A stretch of DNA of 64,000 nt from Endozoicomonas sp965199185 (GTDB taxonomy: Bacteria; Pseudomonadota; Gammaproteobacteria; Pseudomonadales; Endozoicomonadaceae): positions 141,608-205,607 of the forward strand of contig CBDAQW010000018.1 in assembly GCA_965199185.1 (NCBI GenBank), written 5' to 3'. Of this stretch, positions 19,605-28,406 are shown in pieces. Each line of letters starts with the position of its first letter. The stretch's first letter is position 1. A program made the translations under genes and the position numbers. The notes below the pieces were generated by a model. The model saw only the letters and a program-made list of their open reading frames with translations, was not told the DNA's origin and searched no databases.

Positions 19605-19724
19605 TATTTCTATGAGTTGTTAGAATTTTGTTAACTTGTTTGTAGTCTTTTTTCTTCTATTAGGTCTGAGGACTGTCAGCTATGCTACAGCCACTTTAAG
19701 ACCCTCTGTAAAATCAATATCAGC

Positions 19725-20750
19725 ATGGCCGAACAGGAAAAATCCGTAACCTCCAAAGATGTCGCAAGACTGGCTGGGGTTTCTCAATCCACTGTGTCCA
19801 GAGTGTTTATGGAGAGCAGTTCAAGCTCTGCAGAGACTCGGGAAAAAGTGCTTAATGCAGCAAAGGTGCTGAACTATCGGCCTAATGCTTTTGCCAGAAG
19901 TCTGACAACCAATGAATCAAAGCTGATTGGCTTGGTGTTTCCGGACAGAGATTACCCTGTTCATATGGAAACATTGCAGTTGATCAGTAGTGAGCTTCAG
20001 AAAAATGGTTACTCTGCCGTATTGATTCCTTGGCAGATCAATGATAAAGAGCAGCATTCTATTCCCAATATTTTTCGCTATCGGGTCGATGGGGTGGTGG
20101 CTGCTTCCGCACAATTTAACACAGCTCTCTTTGAAGAGTGTGAAAAGTTCAATATTCCCATTGTTCAGTTTGCCAGAGTAGAGAAGGGTTCATCTAGTAG
20201 CTGTGCTATCGCTGATAACTACGGTGCTGGTCAGAAAGCGGCTGAACTATTTGTTCAGCGGGGGGCGATGAATCCGGCTTATTTATCCGGACATATTCCC
20301 AGTTATACCAATGCTGAAAGAGAGCAGGGTTTTGTAGAAGGTATTGAACAGCTAACAGGTAAAAAACCGCTAGTGGTGAATGCTAATTACAATTACGACG
20401 AAGCGATTAAGGGTATTGCTGCGATGCTAAAGTCACCGCATCGACCTGATGCTGTCTTTTGTTCAACCGATATTCTGGCGGTTGCATTGATGGATGTTGC
20501 CCGTTTTGATTTCGGTTTGTCCATTCCGGAGGACGTACAGATTATTGGTTTTGATGATATACCTGAGGCGGGCTGGAAAAGTTATCAGCTTACAACCTTC
20601 AGGCAGAATTTCCAACGCCTGGCAAAAGAGTCGGTCAGAATTTTATTGCATCAGATAAAAAGTAATGAACACCGGTTGACCAGAATCATGTTACCAGCAC
20701 AGTTAATTGAAAGGCGTACCCTAAAAATAGTGAACCAGATTCATTTTTAG
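19725..20750 (+). CDS. LacI-family transcriptional regulator
   Basis: The 341-residue repressor/activator has an N-terminal LacI helix-turn-helix (VTSKDVARLAGVSQSTVSRVF) with hinge helix LNYRPNAFARSL, and a periplasmic-binding-protein-like effector domain (SKLIGLVFPDRDYP, GVVAASAQF, DAVFCSTDILAVALM, IIGFDDIPEAGWKSY). The likely target is the neighbouring MFS/SnoaL pair through the palindrome at 18123-18138. The ligand is not identifiable. Confidence 0.93.
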   Translation: MAEQEKSVTSKDVARLAGVSQSTVSRVFMESSSSSAETREKVLNAAKVLNYRPNAFARSLTTNESKLIGLVFPDRDYPVHMETLQLISSELQKNGYSAVLIPWQINDKEQHSIPNIFRYRVDGVVAASAQFNTALFEECEKFNIPIVQFARVEKGSSSSCAIADNYGAGQKAAELFVQRGAMNPAYLSGHIPSYTNAEREQGFVEGIEQLTGKKPLVVNANYNYDEAIKGIAAMLKSPHRPDAVFCSTDILAVALMDVARFDFGLSIPEDVQIIGFDDIPEAGWKSYQLTTFRQNFQRLAKESVRILLHQIKSNEHRLTRIMLPAQLIERRTLKIVNQIHF

Positions 20751-20821
20751 GCTTCTTTTTGATCAGGGATTTTGATTGAATCGACGCAGACTAATTATTT
20801 TTCAGGGTGTGACAATACCAT

Positions 20822-20851
20822 AGCCCCGGAGGCGATCATGCATCCGGGGCT
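20822..20851 (+). terminator. Rho-independent terminator of the LacI-type gene
   Basis: AGCCCCGGA and TCCGGGGCT form a 9-bp GC-rich stem followed by TTGTTTTG on the plus strand. It sits 70 bases after the regulator stop and 19 bases before the fabB stop on the other strand; the minus strand lacks a T-run. Confidence 0.8.
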
Positions 20852-20869
20852 TTGTTTTGTGGCTGCTGT

Positions 20870-22096
20870 TTAGTTTGAGTATTTATCAAATACCAGGCAG
20901 GCATTGGTGCCACCAAAACCAAAACTGTTGGACATGATTCTTGTGGTTTCTTGCTCAAGAGCGTCACCAACAATGATTGGCATACCTTCAGCTTTTTCGT
21001 CGAGGTGGCTTATGTTAGCAGAAGCGGCAATAAAGTTGTGCTTCATCATCAGCAGGCAGTATATGGCTTCTTGCACACCAGCAGCACCCAAAGAGTGACC
21101 GGACAGAGACTTGGTGGAAGAAATCAACGGCATATCATTGCCAAAGACTTCTCTTAACGCTTTGAGCTCTGCGACATCACCTACGGGCGTACTGGTGCCG
21201 TGGGTGTTAATGTAGTCGATTGGGCCGTCCAGGTTTTCCATGGCCAGTCGCATACAGCGTTCTGCACCCTCGCCGGAAGGCGCTACCATGTCATAGCCAT
21301 CGGATGTAGCCGCATAGCCGGTGACTTCGGCGTAGATTTTGGCGCCGCGGGCTTTGGCGTGTTCCAGTTCTTCCAGAACCACCATGCCGCCGCCGCCGGC
21401 AATAACAAATCCGTCACGGTCGGCATCGTAAGCTCGGGAAGCACTTTCTGCGGAATCATTATACTTGGTGCTCAGTGCGCCCATGGCATCAAACAAACCG
21501 GTTTGGGTCCAGTGCTCTTCTTCACCGCCACCGGCGAAGACGACGTCCTGCTTGCCCAGCTGTATTTGTTCTACTGCATTACCAATACAGTGCGCACTGG
21601 TCGCACAGGCCGAGGTAATGGAGTAGTTGATACCTTTGATCTTGAATGGTGTGGCAAGACAGGCCGAAATGGTGGACCCCATAGTGCGGGTTACCCGATA
21701 AGGACCTACTCGTTTAACACCTTTCTCACGCATGATGTCTGCGGATTCGACAATGTTTTCAGAAGAGGCACCACCAGAAGCTGCAATAAGACCGGTGCGT
21801 GGGTTAGATACCTGATCTTCTGTGAGACCGGAATCTTCCACTGCCTGTTTCATGGCGATGTAAGCATAAGCCGCTGCATTTCCCATAAAGCGGAGTGTTT
21901 TGCGGTCAATGTGCTCGGCAAAATCAATGTCAACCGAACCGCTGACCTGACTGCGGAAACCGTGCTCCTGGTAACTTTCGTTAAAACGAATACCAGAGCG
22001 TCCCTGTTTAAGTGCGCCAGCCACTTCGTCCTGAGTGATACCAAGGCAGGAAGTAATGCCAATCCCTGTAACAACAACACGTTTCATCTGTGTCAA
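20870..22096 (-). CDS. fabB: 3-oxoacyl-ACP synthase I
   Basis: Condensing enzyme for elongation of saturated and unsaturated acyl-ACP. The Cys-His-His triad is visible: SACATSAHCIGNA (nucleophile), NTHGTSTPVGD and LSGHSLGAAG. The glycine-rich SNSFGFGGTNACLVF is near the C-terminus. The 408-residue length fits FabB. It follows fabA by 19 bases, the classic fabAB operon for anaerobic unsaturated fatty acid synthesis. Confidence 0.96.
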   Translation of the reverse strand: MTQMKRVVVTGIGITSCLGITQDEVAGALKQGRSGIRFNESYQEHGFRSQVSGSVDIDFAEHIDRKTLRFMGNAAAYAYIAMKQAVEDSGLTEDQVSNPRTGLIAASGGASSENIVESADIMREKGVKRVGPYRVTRTMGSTISACLATPFKIKGINYSITSACATSAHCIGNAVEQIQLGKQDVVFAGGGEEEHWTQTGLFDAMGALSTKYNDSAESASRAYDADRDGFVIAGGGGMVVLEELEHAKARGAKIYAEVTGYAATSDGYDMVAPSGEGAERCMRLAMENLDGPIDYINTHGTSTPVGDVAELKALREVFGNDMPLISSTKSLSGHSLGAAGVQEAIYCLLMMKHNFIAASANISHLDEKAEGMPIIVGDALEQETTRIMSNSFGFGGTNACLVFDKYSN

Positions 22097-22115
22097 CCTG
22101 AATAGCCTGTAAAAA

Positions 22116-22628
22116 TCAGAAAGAGTCAGTGTTCTGGAAGAGCCCTACACGCAGCCCTTCCGCCGTATAAATTTCCTTACCGTCAACACTGACACTGCCG
22201 TCTGCAATCCCCAATACCAGCTTGCGGGCGATCACACGTTTAATATCAATTTGATAGGTCACTTTCTTGTTGGTCGGCAAAATCTGGCCAGTGAACTTTA
22301 CTTCACCGCTACCCAGAGCTCGTCCACGCCCGGGGTTGCCAAGCCAGCCGAGGTGAAAGCCGACCAGTTGCCACATGGCGTCCAGACCTAGACAACCCGG
22401 CATCACAGGGTCGCCGGGGAAGTGGCAGTCGAAGAACCAAAGGTCGGGAGTGATGTCCAGTTCTGCAATAATCTCACCCTTGCCGTATTTGCCACCTTCG
22501 TCACTGATGCGCACAATGCGATCGATCATTAGCATATTTGGTGCTGGTAGCTGGGCATTGCCAGCACCAAACAACTCACCCTGTGAGCAGCGAATAAGGT
22601 CGTCTTTATTGAAGGAGTCTTGCTTCAT
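22116..22628 (-). CDS. fabA: 3-hydroxydecanoyl-ACP dehydratase/isomerase
   Basis: Bifunctional hot-dog-fold enzyme that dehydrates 3-hydroxydecanoyl-ACP and isomerises the product to cis-3-decenoyl-ACP. The catalytic histidine lies in FFDCHFPGDPVMPGCLGLDA, with the helix Asp in the same motif. The 170 residues match the usual length. First gene of the fabA-fabB operon; the promoter must lie in the following 467-bp gap. Confidence 0.97.
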   Translation of the reverse strand: MKQDSFNKDDLIRCSQGELFGAGNAQLPAPNMLMIDRIVRISDEGGKYGKGEIIAELDITPDLWFFDCHFPGDPVMPGCLGLDAMWQLVGFHLGWLGNPGRGRALGSGEVKFTGQILPTNKKVTYQIDIKRVIARKLVLGIADGSVSVDGKEIYTAEGLRVGLFQNTDSF

Positions 22629-23095
22629 TAGTACTTTGGTTCCTGGATTGTCCAGCGCCTGCCTGTTAGCCTGCCTTTAACATAGTACCCTGTAAAAATA
22701 GAGGGTTCTATCATTAGTTCTGGCACTGAATATACCATTGCAAGGCTTCTGTCACAGGGGTAGGCGGCTCTATGTAACAAAAAGACAACAGTGGAAAACA
22801 ACCTGAAATATCAGTCTTACAGATAAACCACTTCGTAACACGCTACTGACATAGCCCATTTTATAAGGCTGACAACGCTTTTCATAAGCCTTGTGCAGAT
22901 AAAAGGACAGGGCAAATTGAACAGAGTCAGTTACAAAACCGGTAGCGGTGTTCTGAATTGCTGCGTTTTCTTAACACAAACAAACCGGTAGAATAGCAGA
23001 GACGTTTAATTCTTACTTTTCTGGCGACAGTTTCTAGCCAAAGTTTTTTACCACAGCTATCAACAAGGGCTCTTTGAGCAACGGTTGCAGACACT
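22629..23095. other. Divergent promoter region between fabA and gpsA
   Basis: This 467-base stretch has no convincing gene. It should carry the fabA promoter (minus) and the gpsA promoter (plus). A short 8-base tandem, CCTGCCTG then CCTGCCTT, is seen at about 22660-22680. I could not identify a FadR or FabR site with confidence. Confidence 0.4.
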
Positions 23096-24133
23096 ATGAC
23101 AGATACGCCAAACAACAATGGCAGGCATTATAACATAGCAGTGCTGGGGGGAGGCAGTTTTGGTACGGCGTTGGCGGATATTTCTGCGACCAATGGTCAT
23201 CGTGTCCGTTTATGGATGCGCAGCCAGGAACAGGTTGACAGCATCAATAATGAGCACGTAAATCGCCGTTATTTACCGGATTTCACCATTCATTCTGCAG
23301 TGTCTGCATCCGCTGATCTACAGCAGGTAGTGGCTGATGCGGATATTGTATTTATCGCTATCCCCAGTAAATCATTCCGTGAGGTGGTTCAGAAAACCGG
23401 TGGTTTACTGAAGCAAAAACTGGTTGTAAGTACCACTAAAGGTATTGAGCCGGTCACGTTTGATTTGATGAGTGAAATTCTCCGTGAAGAAATCCCGGAT
23501 ATCCGCCTTGGTGTTTTGAGTGGGCCAAATCTGGCGAAAGAGATTGTCGCCAAAGCGGTTACAGCAACGGTGATTGCCAGTGAAGATGCTGAATTGATAC
23601 AGATTATTCAGTCAGTATTGCATTGTGATTATTTCCGGGTTTACTCAAACACTGACGTTTATGGAGTCGAGCTTGCCGGAGCATTAAAGAATATCTTTGC
23701 TATTGTTTCCGGTATCGGTGCTGCCATGGGCATGGGTGAAAACACCAAAAGTATGCTGATTACCCGCAGTTTGGCAGAGATGAGTCGTTTTGCTGTGAAG
23801 CTTGGTGCTGATCCGATGACGTTTCTGGGGTTGGCCGGAGTCGGGGATCTGATCGCAACCTGCACCTCTAGTCTCAGTCGTAACTATCGGGTGGGCTATG
23901 CTCTCGGCAAGGGTAAGACGCTGAATGAAGCAGAAACCTCGCTTGGCCAGGTTGCTGAAGGTGTAAATACACTCAGTCAGGTGAAGCATAAAGCAGATGA
24001 GTTGGATGTGTATATGCCGCTGGTGGATGGGTTGTATAAAATAATTTTCGAAGAATGCAGTATTGATACTCTGGTGAAAGGTATGATGTTGCGTGAGCAG
24101 AAAACAGACGTAGAATTTATGACAATAAAATAA
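23096..24133 (+). CDS. gpsA: Glycerol-3-phosphate dehydrogenase [NAD(P)+]
   Basis: Reduces dihydroxyacetone phosphate to sn-glycerol 3-phosphate for phospholipid synthesis. N-terminal Rossmann motif VLGGGSFGTALAD, VSTTKGIEPVT, SGPNLAKEI, the catalytic lysine in GALKNIFAIVSGIG, and the LAGVGDLIATCTSSLSRNYRVG motif are all present. 345 residues, normal. Starts a short forward operon with a DUF4389 gene and sixA. Confidence 0.97.
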   Translation: MTDTPNNNGRHYNIAVLGGGSFGTALADISATNGHRVRLWMRSQEQVDSINNEHVNRRYLPDFTIHSAVSASADLQQVVADADIVFIAIPSKSFREVVQKTGGLLKQKLVVSTTKGIEPVTFDLMSEILREEIPDIRLGVLSGPNLAKEIVAKAVTATVIASEDAELIQIIQSVLHCDYFRVYSNTDVYGVELAGALKNIFAIVSGIGAAMGMGENTKSMLITRSLAEMSRFAVKLGADPMTFLGLAGVGDLIATCTSSLSRNYRVGYALGKGKTLNEAETSLGQVAEGVNTLSQVKHKADELDVYMPLVDGLYKIIFEECSIDTLVKGMMLREQKTDVEFMTIK

Positions 24134-24161
24134 CCACAGTCAGTTTTGGAGGAATACCGGG

Positions 24162-24479
24162 ATGGACGAAAACGTAATCAAGAATCTAAAGTCAGAATCT
24201 CGTTGGTTGAGACTCCTGTTTATGGTGTTCTTTGGCACCGTAGGTGTGTTTGCTACCTGGCTGATTATGGCGCTTGCTGCGATTCAGGCGGCTCACGGTT
24301 TTGTCAAAGGAGTAGGCAATCAGCGGCTGATGGCATTCACTGAGGGGCTAAATCGATTCGTATTCCAGATTGCTCAGTTTCTGACTTATAACAGTGACGA
24401 CAAACCGTACCCGTTTTCAGACTGGCCCGATGCGGACAATGATTCTGACAATCAAGACGTGAGTGATACCACCCAATGA
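24162..24479 (+). CDS. DUF4389 family membrane protein
   Basis: The 105-residue protein has one long hydrophobic segment at about 16-42 and a second amphipathic region. The family end signature is clear (FQIAQFLTYNSDDKPYPFSDWP), followed by an acidic tail. Function unknown. GGAGG lies about 10 bases before the ATG, and the stop overlaps sixA by four bases (ATGA). Confidence 0.88.
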   Translation: MDENVIKNLKSESRWLRLLFMVFFGTVGVFATWLIMALAAIQAAHGFVKGVGNQRLMAFTEGLNRFVFQIAQFLTYNSDDKPYPFSDWPDADNDSDNQDVSDTTQ

Positions 24480-24925
24480 AGTTGATTATCATGCGCCATG
24501 GCGAGGCAGGTTGGGCTGCCGCCAGTGATTTTGAGCGGGTTCTGACTGCGCGCGGACAACAGGAAGTGCTGAATACTGCCAGTAAGCTGGCTGAAAAAGA
24601 GACGGTTGATAAGGTGCTCGCCAGTCCCTATTTGCGGGCACAACAGACGGCTGACATCGTGGCTGAAACGCTGGGCTGTTCAGTCGGTACTCTTGATGCC
24701 CTGATTCCAGAGGGAAGCCCTGGCAAAGTGGTTGAGCAGCTGCCTGAATCGGGTACCGTTTTGCTGGCTAGCCACATGCCGTTGGTCAGTGTTCTTGCAG
24801 GCTTGCTTTGCGATGGTGTTACTTCGCGAGGCCCTGGTTTTAACACGGCTCATGCTCTCGTACTGGAAATGGAATTTCCGGCGCCAGGCCTGGCAACAGA
24901 AGTGCGCTGGATTGCACCTGGCTAA
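24476..24925 (+). CDS. sixA: Phosphohistidine phosphatase SixA
   Basis: Histidine phosphatase superfamily enzyme that dephosphorylates phosphohistidine, in E. coli on ArcB HPt and the nitrogen PTS. The RHG motif is in LIIMRHGEAG at the N-terminus, and the second catalytic histidine is in LLASHMPLVSVLAG. The 149-residue length fits. Translationally coupled to the DUF4389 gene. Confidence 0.94.
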   Translation: MKLIIMRHGEAGWAAASDFERVLTARGQQEVLNTASKLAEKETVDKVLASPYLRAQQTADIVAETLGCSVGTLDALIPEGSPGKVVEQLPESGTVLLASHMPLVSVLAGLLCDGVTSRGPGFNTAHALVLEMEFPAPGLATEVRWIAPG

Positions 24926-24999
24926 GGAATAGTCCTGAAATAATTTCCCTGTTGCATCCAGATACAGGAATAGCTCTGTAATTCCACTTTGGAAGGAAT

Positions 25000-26508
25000 T
25001 TATCGAACTGAATAGTCATGCTTTTCATTGTCAAATATGAAGCGGCAGTTAATGAATTGATAGTGTTTGATGACTTCGTTGTTATCATTATTATCTGTAT
25101 GGAAAAGACAGTTTTCAAAAGTAATGTTTTCAAAAATAAATGCAATTTTTTTTCCTTTTAACTGTTGAGAGAAATCAATATTTTTGATGGTTTTATTGCT
25201 TAATTTCATTTCTATAGAAATAATTTCGCGCCAATCCTTTATGCCAGTATAATCCGCTGCTTTGTTATAGTGGTACGCTTCTAGTTCAGCTTCTTTCGGG
25301 AAGGCAGAAATACGTCCTATCAGAATTTGGCGTTTAAAATCTTCGACATCTTCTGTTGTTGTCTGTTGTGTTGGTGCTTGCTGTGTTATTCTATCCGTTG
25401 AGCGTTCATAACCATGAAGTATTTTAAATGTTGCTGGTTTTTTATGATTTTTTTCTATGAATTCATCTAATATTTGAGAGGCTAATGCAGACTCAAGATC
25501 ATCACTGTCTTTTATAACATTAGTTGTCTTTTTTGTCTCGATAGTTTTTTCAAATAATATCTGGTCACTGTCTTCACTATTAAAACATTTTATTATGTAC
25601 TTGTTTTCATGCTTTTCAACATTAACAGAGTACTCGGCTGTTTGCTTAATGCTATAACCAGTCTTTGTCTTGTTGTTAATACCAACTATGCGGAGAGCAT
25701 AGGGGTAATTCTGGTTGATAGAATTTAAAAGACCTAAAGGATCGTTATCGATGTAGGGAGCGGCGCGAGTGGTAATTAAATTTTCGTTCTTGACCACATT
25801 ACCAAGACCTTTTGCAGCAAGATAAAGCGTCATCTTGTCTTTTTCGAGAGCAGGATCCTTTACACTTCTAACGTAGGTCAGTAAAAAGTCACAGTTAGCT
25901 ATAGGCCCTGTTTCGTTTCCACTTCCTGGTAAGACAGATGAATTGTATATAAGAGCATCTTCATGGGGCTGAAGATTGTGCTTTATTTCCATGTGCCAGT
26001 GCTGATCGAAGTTAGCACCGATGCCGCAATTATGTTTATCAGAGATGCTTTCTATTATGTTTCTTAGCGGGTTGTTATCTTGATTGGTAAATCTGATAGG
26101 TTTTGAATCAGAAAAATAATCTTGACTTTCATTTTCACAATAAAAAGCACCTTTAAATGTTGTGTTAAATGTTTTTTTGGTATTAAGTACTTTAAATACT
26201 TCATTGAAATCTTTTTTTTCTTCTCCTGATTTAAGAAGGTTGGTGAAAGGGTTTTGTTCTTTCTTTATGCCAATCGCACACACTTTACGGTCTAAAATTG
26301 ATCTTCTGCTGCAAGGGAAGTTGAGCTCTGGATTAAGTGTTATATCCTTCTCGTCAGTGCAATATACCTGCACAGGATGACTCATGAGGTATACATCTTT
26401 TCCGCACCACCTTTTAGGTGTCTCAGGGATTAATGGCTGCCCGCTGGTATATGATGCTTCAGGTTGTTCCGGATTTGTATACTCAAGCTTACTGATTTCA
26501 TTTCCCAT
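25000..26508 (-). CDS. Hypothetical protein with N-myristoylation-like start (possible effector)
   Basis: The 502-residue protein is not recognised. It is clearly more AT-rich than its neighbours, with many Asn, Lys and Asp codons, suggesting transfer. It begins MGNEISKL, matching the eukaryotic N-myristoylation pattern (Gly2 and Ser6). There is no signal peptide or membrane segment. Near residues 445-500 it has pentapeptide-like beta-solenoid repeats (IDFSQQL, ITFENCLF, YQFINCRFIF). These features resemble translocated bacterial effectors, but no secretion genes lie nearby. Function is unknown; the effector idea is inference. Confidence 0.7.
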   Translation of the reverse strand: MGNEISKLEYTNPEQPEASYTSGQPLIPETPKRWCGKDVYLMSHPVQVYCTDEKDITLNPELNFPCSRRSILDRKVCAIGIKKEQNPFTNLLKSGEEKKDFNEVFKVLNTKKTFNTTFKGAFYCENESQDYFSDSKPIRFTNQDNNPLRNIIESISDKHNCGIGANFDQHWHMEIKHNLQPHEDALIYNSSVLPGSGNETGPIANCDFLLTYVRSVKDPALEKDKMTLYLAAKGLGNVVKNENLITTRAAPYIDNDPLGLLNSINQNYPYALRIVGINNKTKTGYSIKQTAEYSVNVEKHENKYIIKCFNSEDSDQILFEKTIETKKTTNVIKDSDDLESALASQILDEFIEKNHKKPATFKILHGYERSTDRITQQAPTQQTTTEDVEDFKRQILIGRISAFPKEAELEAYHYNKAADYTGIKDWREIISIEMKLSNKTIKNIDFSQQLKGKKIAFIFENITFENCLFHTDNNDNNEVIKHYQFINCRFIFDNEKHDYSVR

Positions 26509-26616
26509 TTTTTTATTACCTTTACCTTATTGCTTCAAGCTTTCTTCTAATGGCTGTGAAAACTAAGAGTTCTGAAACAGGATAAAGTTCGTATTTTGTA
26601 CAGCGAGGCTGACAAG

Positions 26617-26788
26617 GTTGTTATACCTATCCTGCTTTCTAATTACCGTAGTGAGCATGGCAGGCTGGTCGTCAGCACAAGGCGGAATGATGAGTAATAG
26701 CGAGCTATTGCGAGGAATTCCAACGCAGGACTGGCGCTCAGTTTGTCAGCGCAATAGCGTAGGTAGAAGGTAGGATTGGTATATAAGT
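26617..26788. repeat. Imperfect inverted-repeat element (MITE-like)
   Basis: In the 405-bp gap between the orphan gene and lpxH, a 20-bp block TATACC-TATCCT... at 26622-26641 recurs inverted at 26764-26783 with 17 of 20 matches. The inside includes AATAGC-GA-GCTATT and no open frame of note. The layout is that of a foldback or MITE element. The flanks (26509-26616 and 26789-26913) show nothing else I can name. Confidence 0.5.
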
Positions 26789-26913
26789 ACCCGGTCATAT
26801 GGAGTCGAATATTTCTGGTTTATTGGGCTGGTACTATTATCCTTAATCAACAGCTGTGGGAGAATCAGGAAGTTATTTCGTGGCTATTCCTAAACCGCAC
26901 TCCATTAGGTGGT

Positions 26914-27636
26914 TTATAGCGAAAATTTTTGTAAGTCTATCCCTTTTTCTGAGGCTTCCAGGCACCAGCCAAATTGATCCCAGTCGCCCAGTACGTAACG
27001 CTTACCCATCCCCCTTTCTAATTTAACATCGTGAATGGCAGGGCGATGAGTATGACCGTGGATCATTTTGGTGACGCCAGCCTTATTCATAACCCGAATC
27101 ACTTCTTCAGGTGTGACATCCATTATTTTCAGTGTTTTTCCAGTTTTGGCTTTTTTGCTGTTCTCACGAATCTTGCTCCCTAGATTTTGTCGATAAGAGA
27201 GCGGTGTTTTGCGTAAGATGGCCATCACCAGTGGATTTCGAATCCGTTTTCGATATTTCAAATATTGAATGTCTGCCGTGCAAAGCAGGTCGCCATGCAT
27301 TAATAATACCGGTTCGGAATTAAGCTCAATAAGGCAAGGGTCTTTTAACCAGTGAGCACCGGTTGCTTTGAGGAAGGCTTTGCCCAGTGCAAAATCACGA
27401 TTGCCTGGCATCAGATAAAGGGATTTTCCGGTATCCGAAAACTGCTTCAGTTGCGCGGCAATGTCATGATGGAAGGGTTCCATAGCATCGTCGCCAACCC
27501 AGTATTCAAAGAAATCACCAAGAATGTAGAGCGCATCAGCTTTTGGCGCACGATGAGTCATAAACTCACAAAACGCCCGGGCAATGACCGGGCGTTCTGG
27601 AGTTAAATGCAAGTCCGAAATAAACAGGACGGTCAT
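26914..27636 (-). CDS. lpxH: UDP-2,3-diacylglucosamine diphosphatase LpxH
   Basis: Calcineurin-like metallophosphoesterase that forms lipid X in lipid A synthesis at the inner membrane. All metal-binding motifs are present: FISDLHLTPERP, LGDFFEYWVGDD, MPGNRDF, MHGDLLC and HGHTHRP. 240 residues, as expected. Its ATG overlaps the ppiB stop. Confidence 0.96.
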   Translation of the reverse strand: MTVLFISDLHLTPERPVIARAFCEFMTHRAPKADALYILGDFFEYWVGDDAMEPFHHDIAAQLKQFSDTGKSLYLMPGNRDFALGKAFLKATGAHWLKDPCLIELNSEPVLLMHGDLLCTADIQYLKYRKRIRNPLVMAILRKTPLSYRQNLGSKIRENSKKAKTGKTLKIMDVTPEEVIRVMNKAGVTKMIHGHTHRPAIHDVKLERGMGKRYVLGDWDQFGWCLEASEKGIDLQKFSL

Positions 27637-28127
27637 TCAATGATTTCCGCAGATTCAATCACCACATCATCCATTGGTACATCCTGATGACCTGAGCGAA
27701 AGGTGGTTTTTACACCCTTGATTTTATTGACCACATCCATGCCTTCAGTTACCTTGCCGAATACACAGTAGCCCCAGCCATCGGTAGTTTTAGAGCTATG
27801 GTTCAGAAAAGAGTTGTTAGACACATTGATGAAGAACTGAGCAGTGGCTGAGTGTGGATCCATAGTGCGAGCCATGGCTACAGTACCGAGTTCGTTTTTC
27901 AGCCCATTATCGGCTTCGTTCTCAATAGGTTTTTTTGTGGATTTTTGCTCCATGCCGGGTTCAAAACCACCGCCCTGAATCATAAAGCCATCAATGATGC
28001 GGTGGAAAATAGTACCATCAAAATGACCTTCTTTTACATATTCAAGGAAGTTGGCAACTGTCTTTGGGGCTTTTTCGCCATCCAGTTCCAGTTTGATATC
28101 GCCGAAATTGGTATGTAATACAACCAT
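27633..28127 (-). CDS. ppiB: Peptidyl-prolyl cis-trans isomerase B (cyclophilin)
   Basis: Cytosolic cyclophilin that accelerates proline isomerisation in folding proteins. Signatures: FHRIIDGFMIQGGGFEPG with the catalytic Arg, and ATAQFFINVSNNSFL. The family N-terminus MVVLHTNFGDIKLELD begins at ATG 28127; an in-frame GTG at 28154 would add nine residues without similarity. Overlap with lpxH (ATGA) shows the usual ppiB-lpxH coupling. Confidence 0.94.
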   Translation of the reverse strand: MVVLHTNFGDIKLELDGEKAPKTVANFLEYVKEGHFDGTIFHRIIDGFMIQGGGFEPGMEQKSTKKPIENEADNGLKNELGTVAMARTMDPHSATAQFFINVSNNSFLNHSSKTTDGWGYCVFGKVTEGMDVVNKIKGVKTTFRSGHQDVPMDDVVIESAEIIE

Positions 28128-28406
28128 GGGTTTACCGTTTCTCAGTGATGCCACTATGGGCGTGAGAGGCAGATTCTAGGCGTTTATAACGCTCCTGTAA
28201 AAGCAATCCGCCATGAAACCGGTACAGGACGTCTGAAAAAAGCCGGTTCTTACGATGAATCAATCCGTTTCCCTTGTGGATATCCGTTTCTCAAGCAAAG
28301 CGGATATGGTAGTCTTTGCCGATTATGCTTCAGGGTCCCAGGCTCAGGATCAACCTTCCGACGCTGGCGACTCATCTGCAACCCTTTCAAAGATGCATCA
28401 GTGATA

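Noticed and set aside
21200..22105. 301-codon plus-strand frame across fabB
   Set aside because: Antisense shadow of a highly conserved gene with biased codon use; no start signal or domain.
22927..23118. 63-codon minus-strand frame ahead of gpsA
   Set aside because: Overlaps the gpsA start region, no ribosome binding site, no family resemblance; treated as promoter region.
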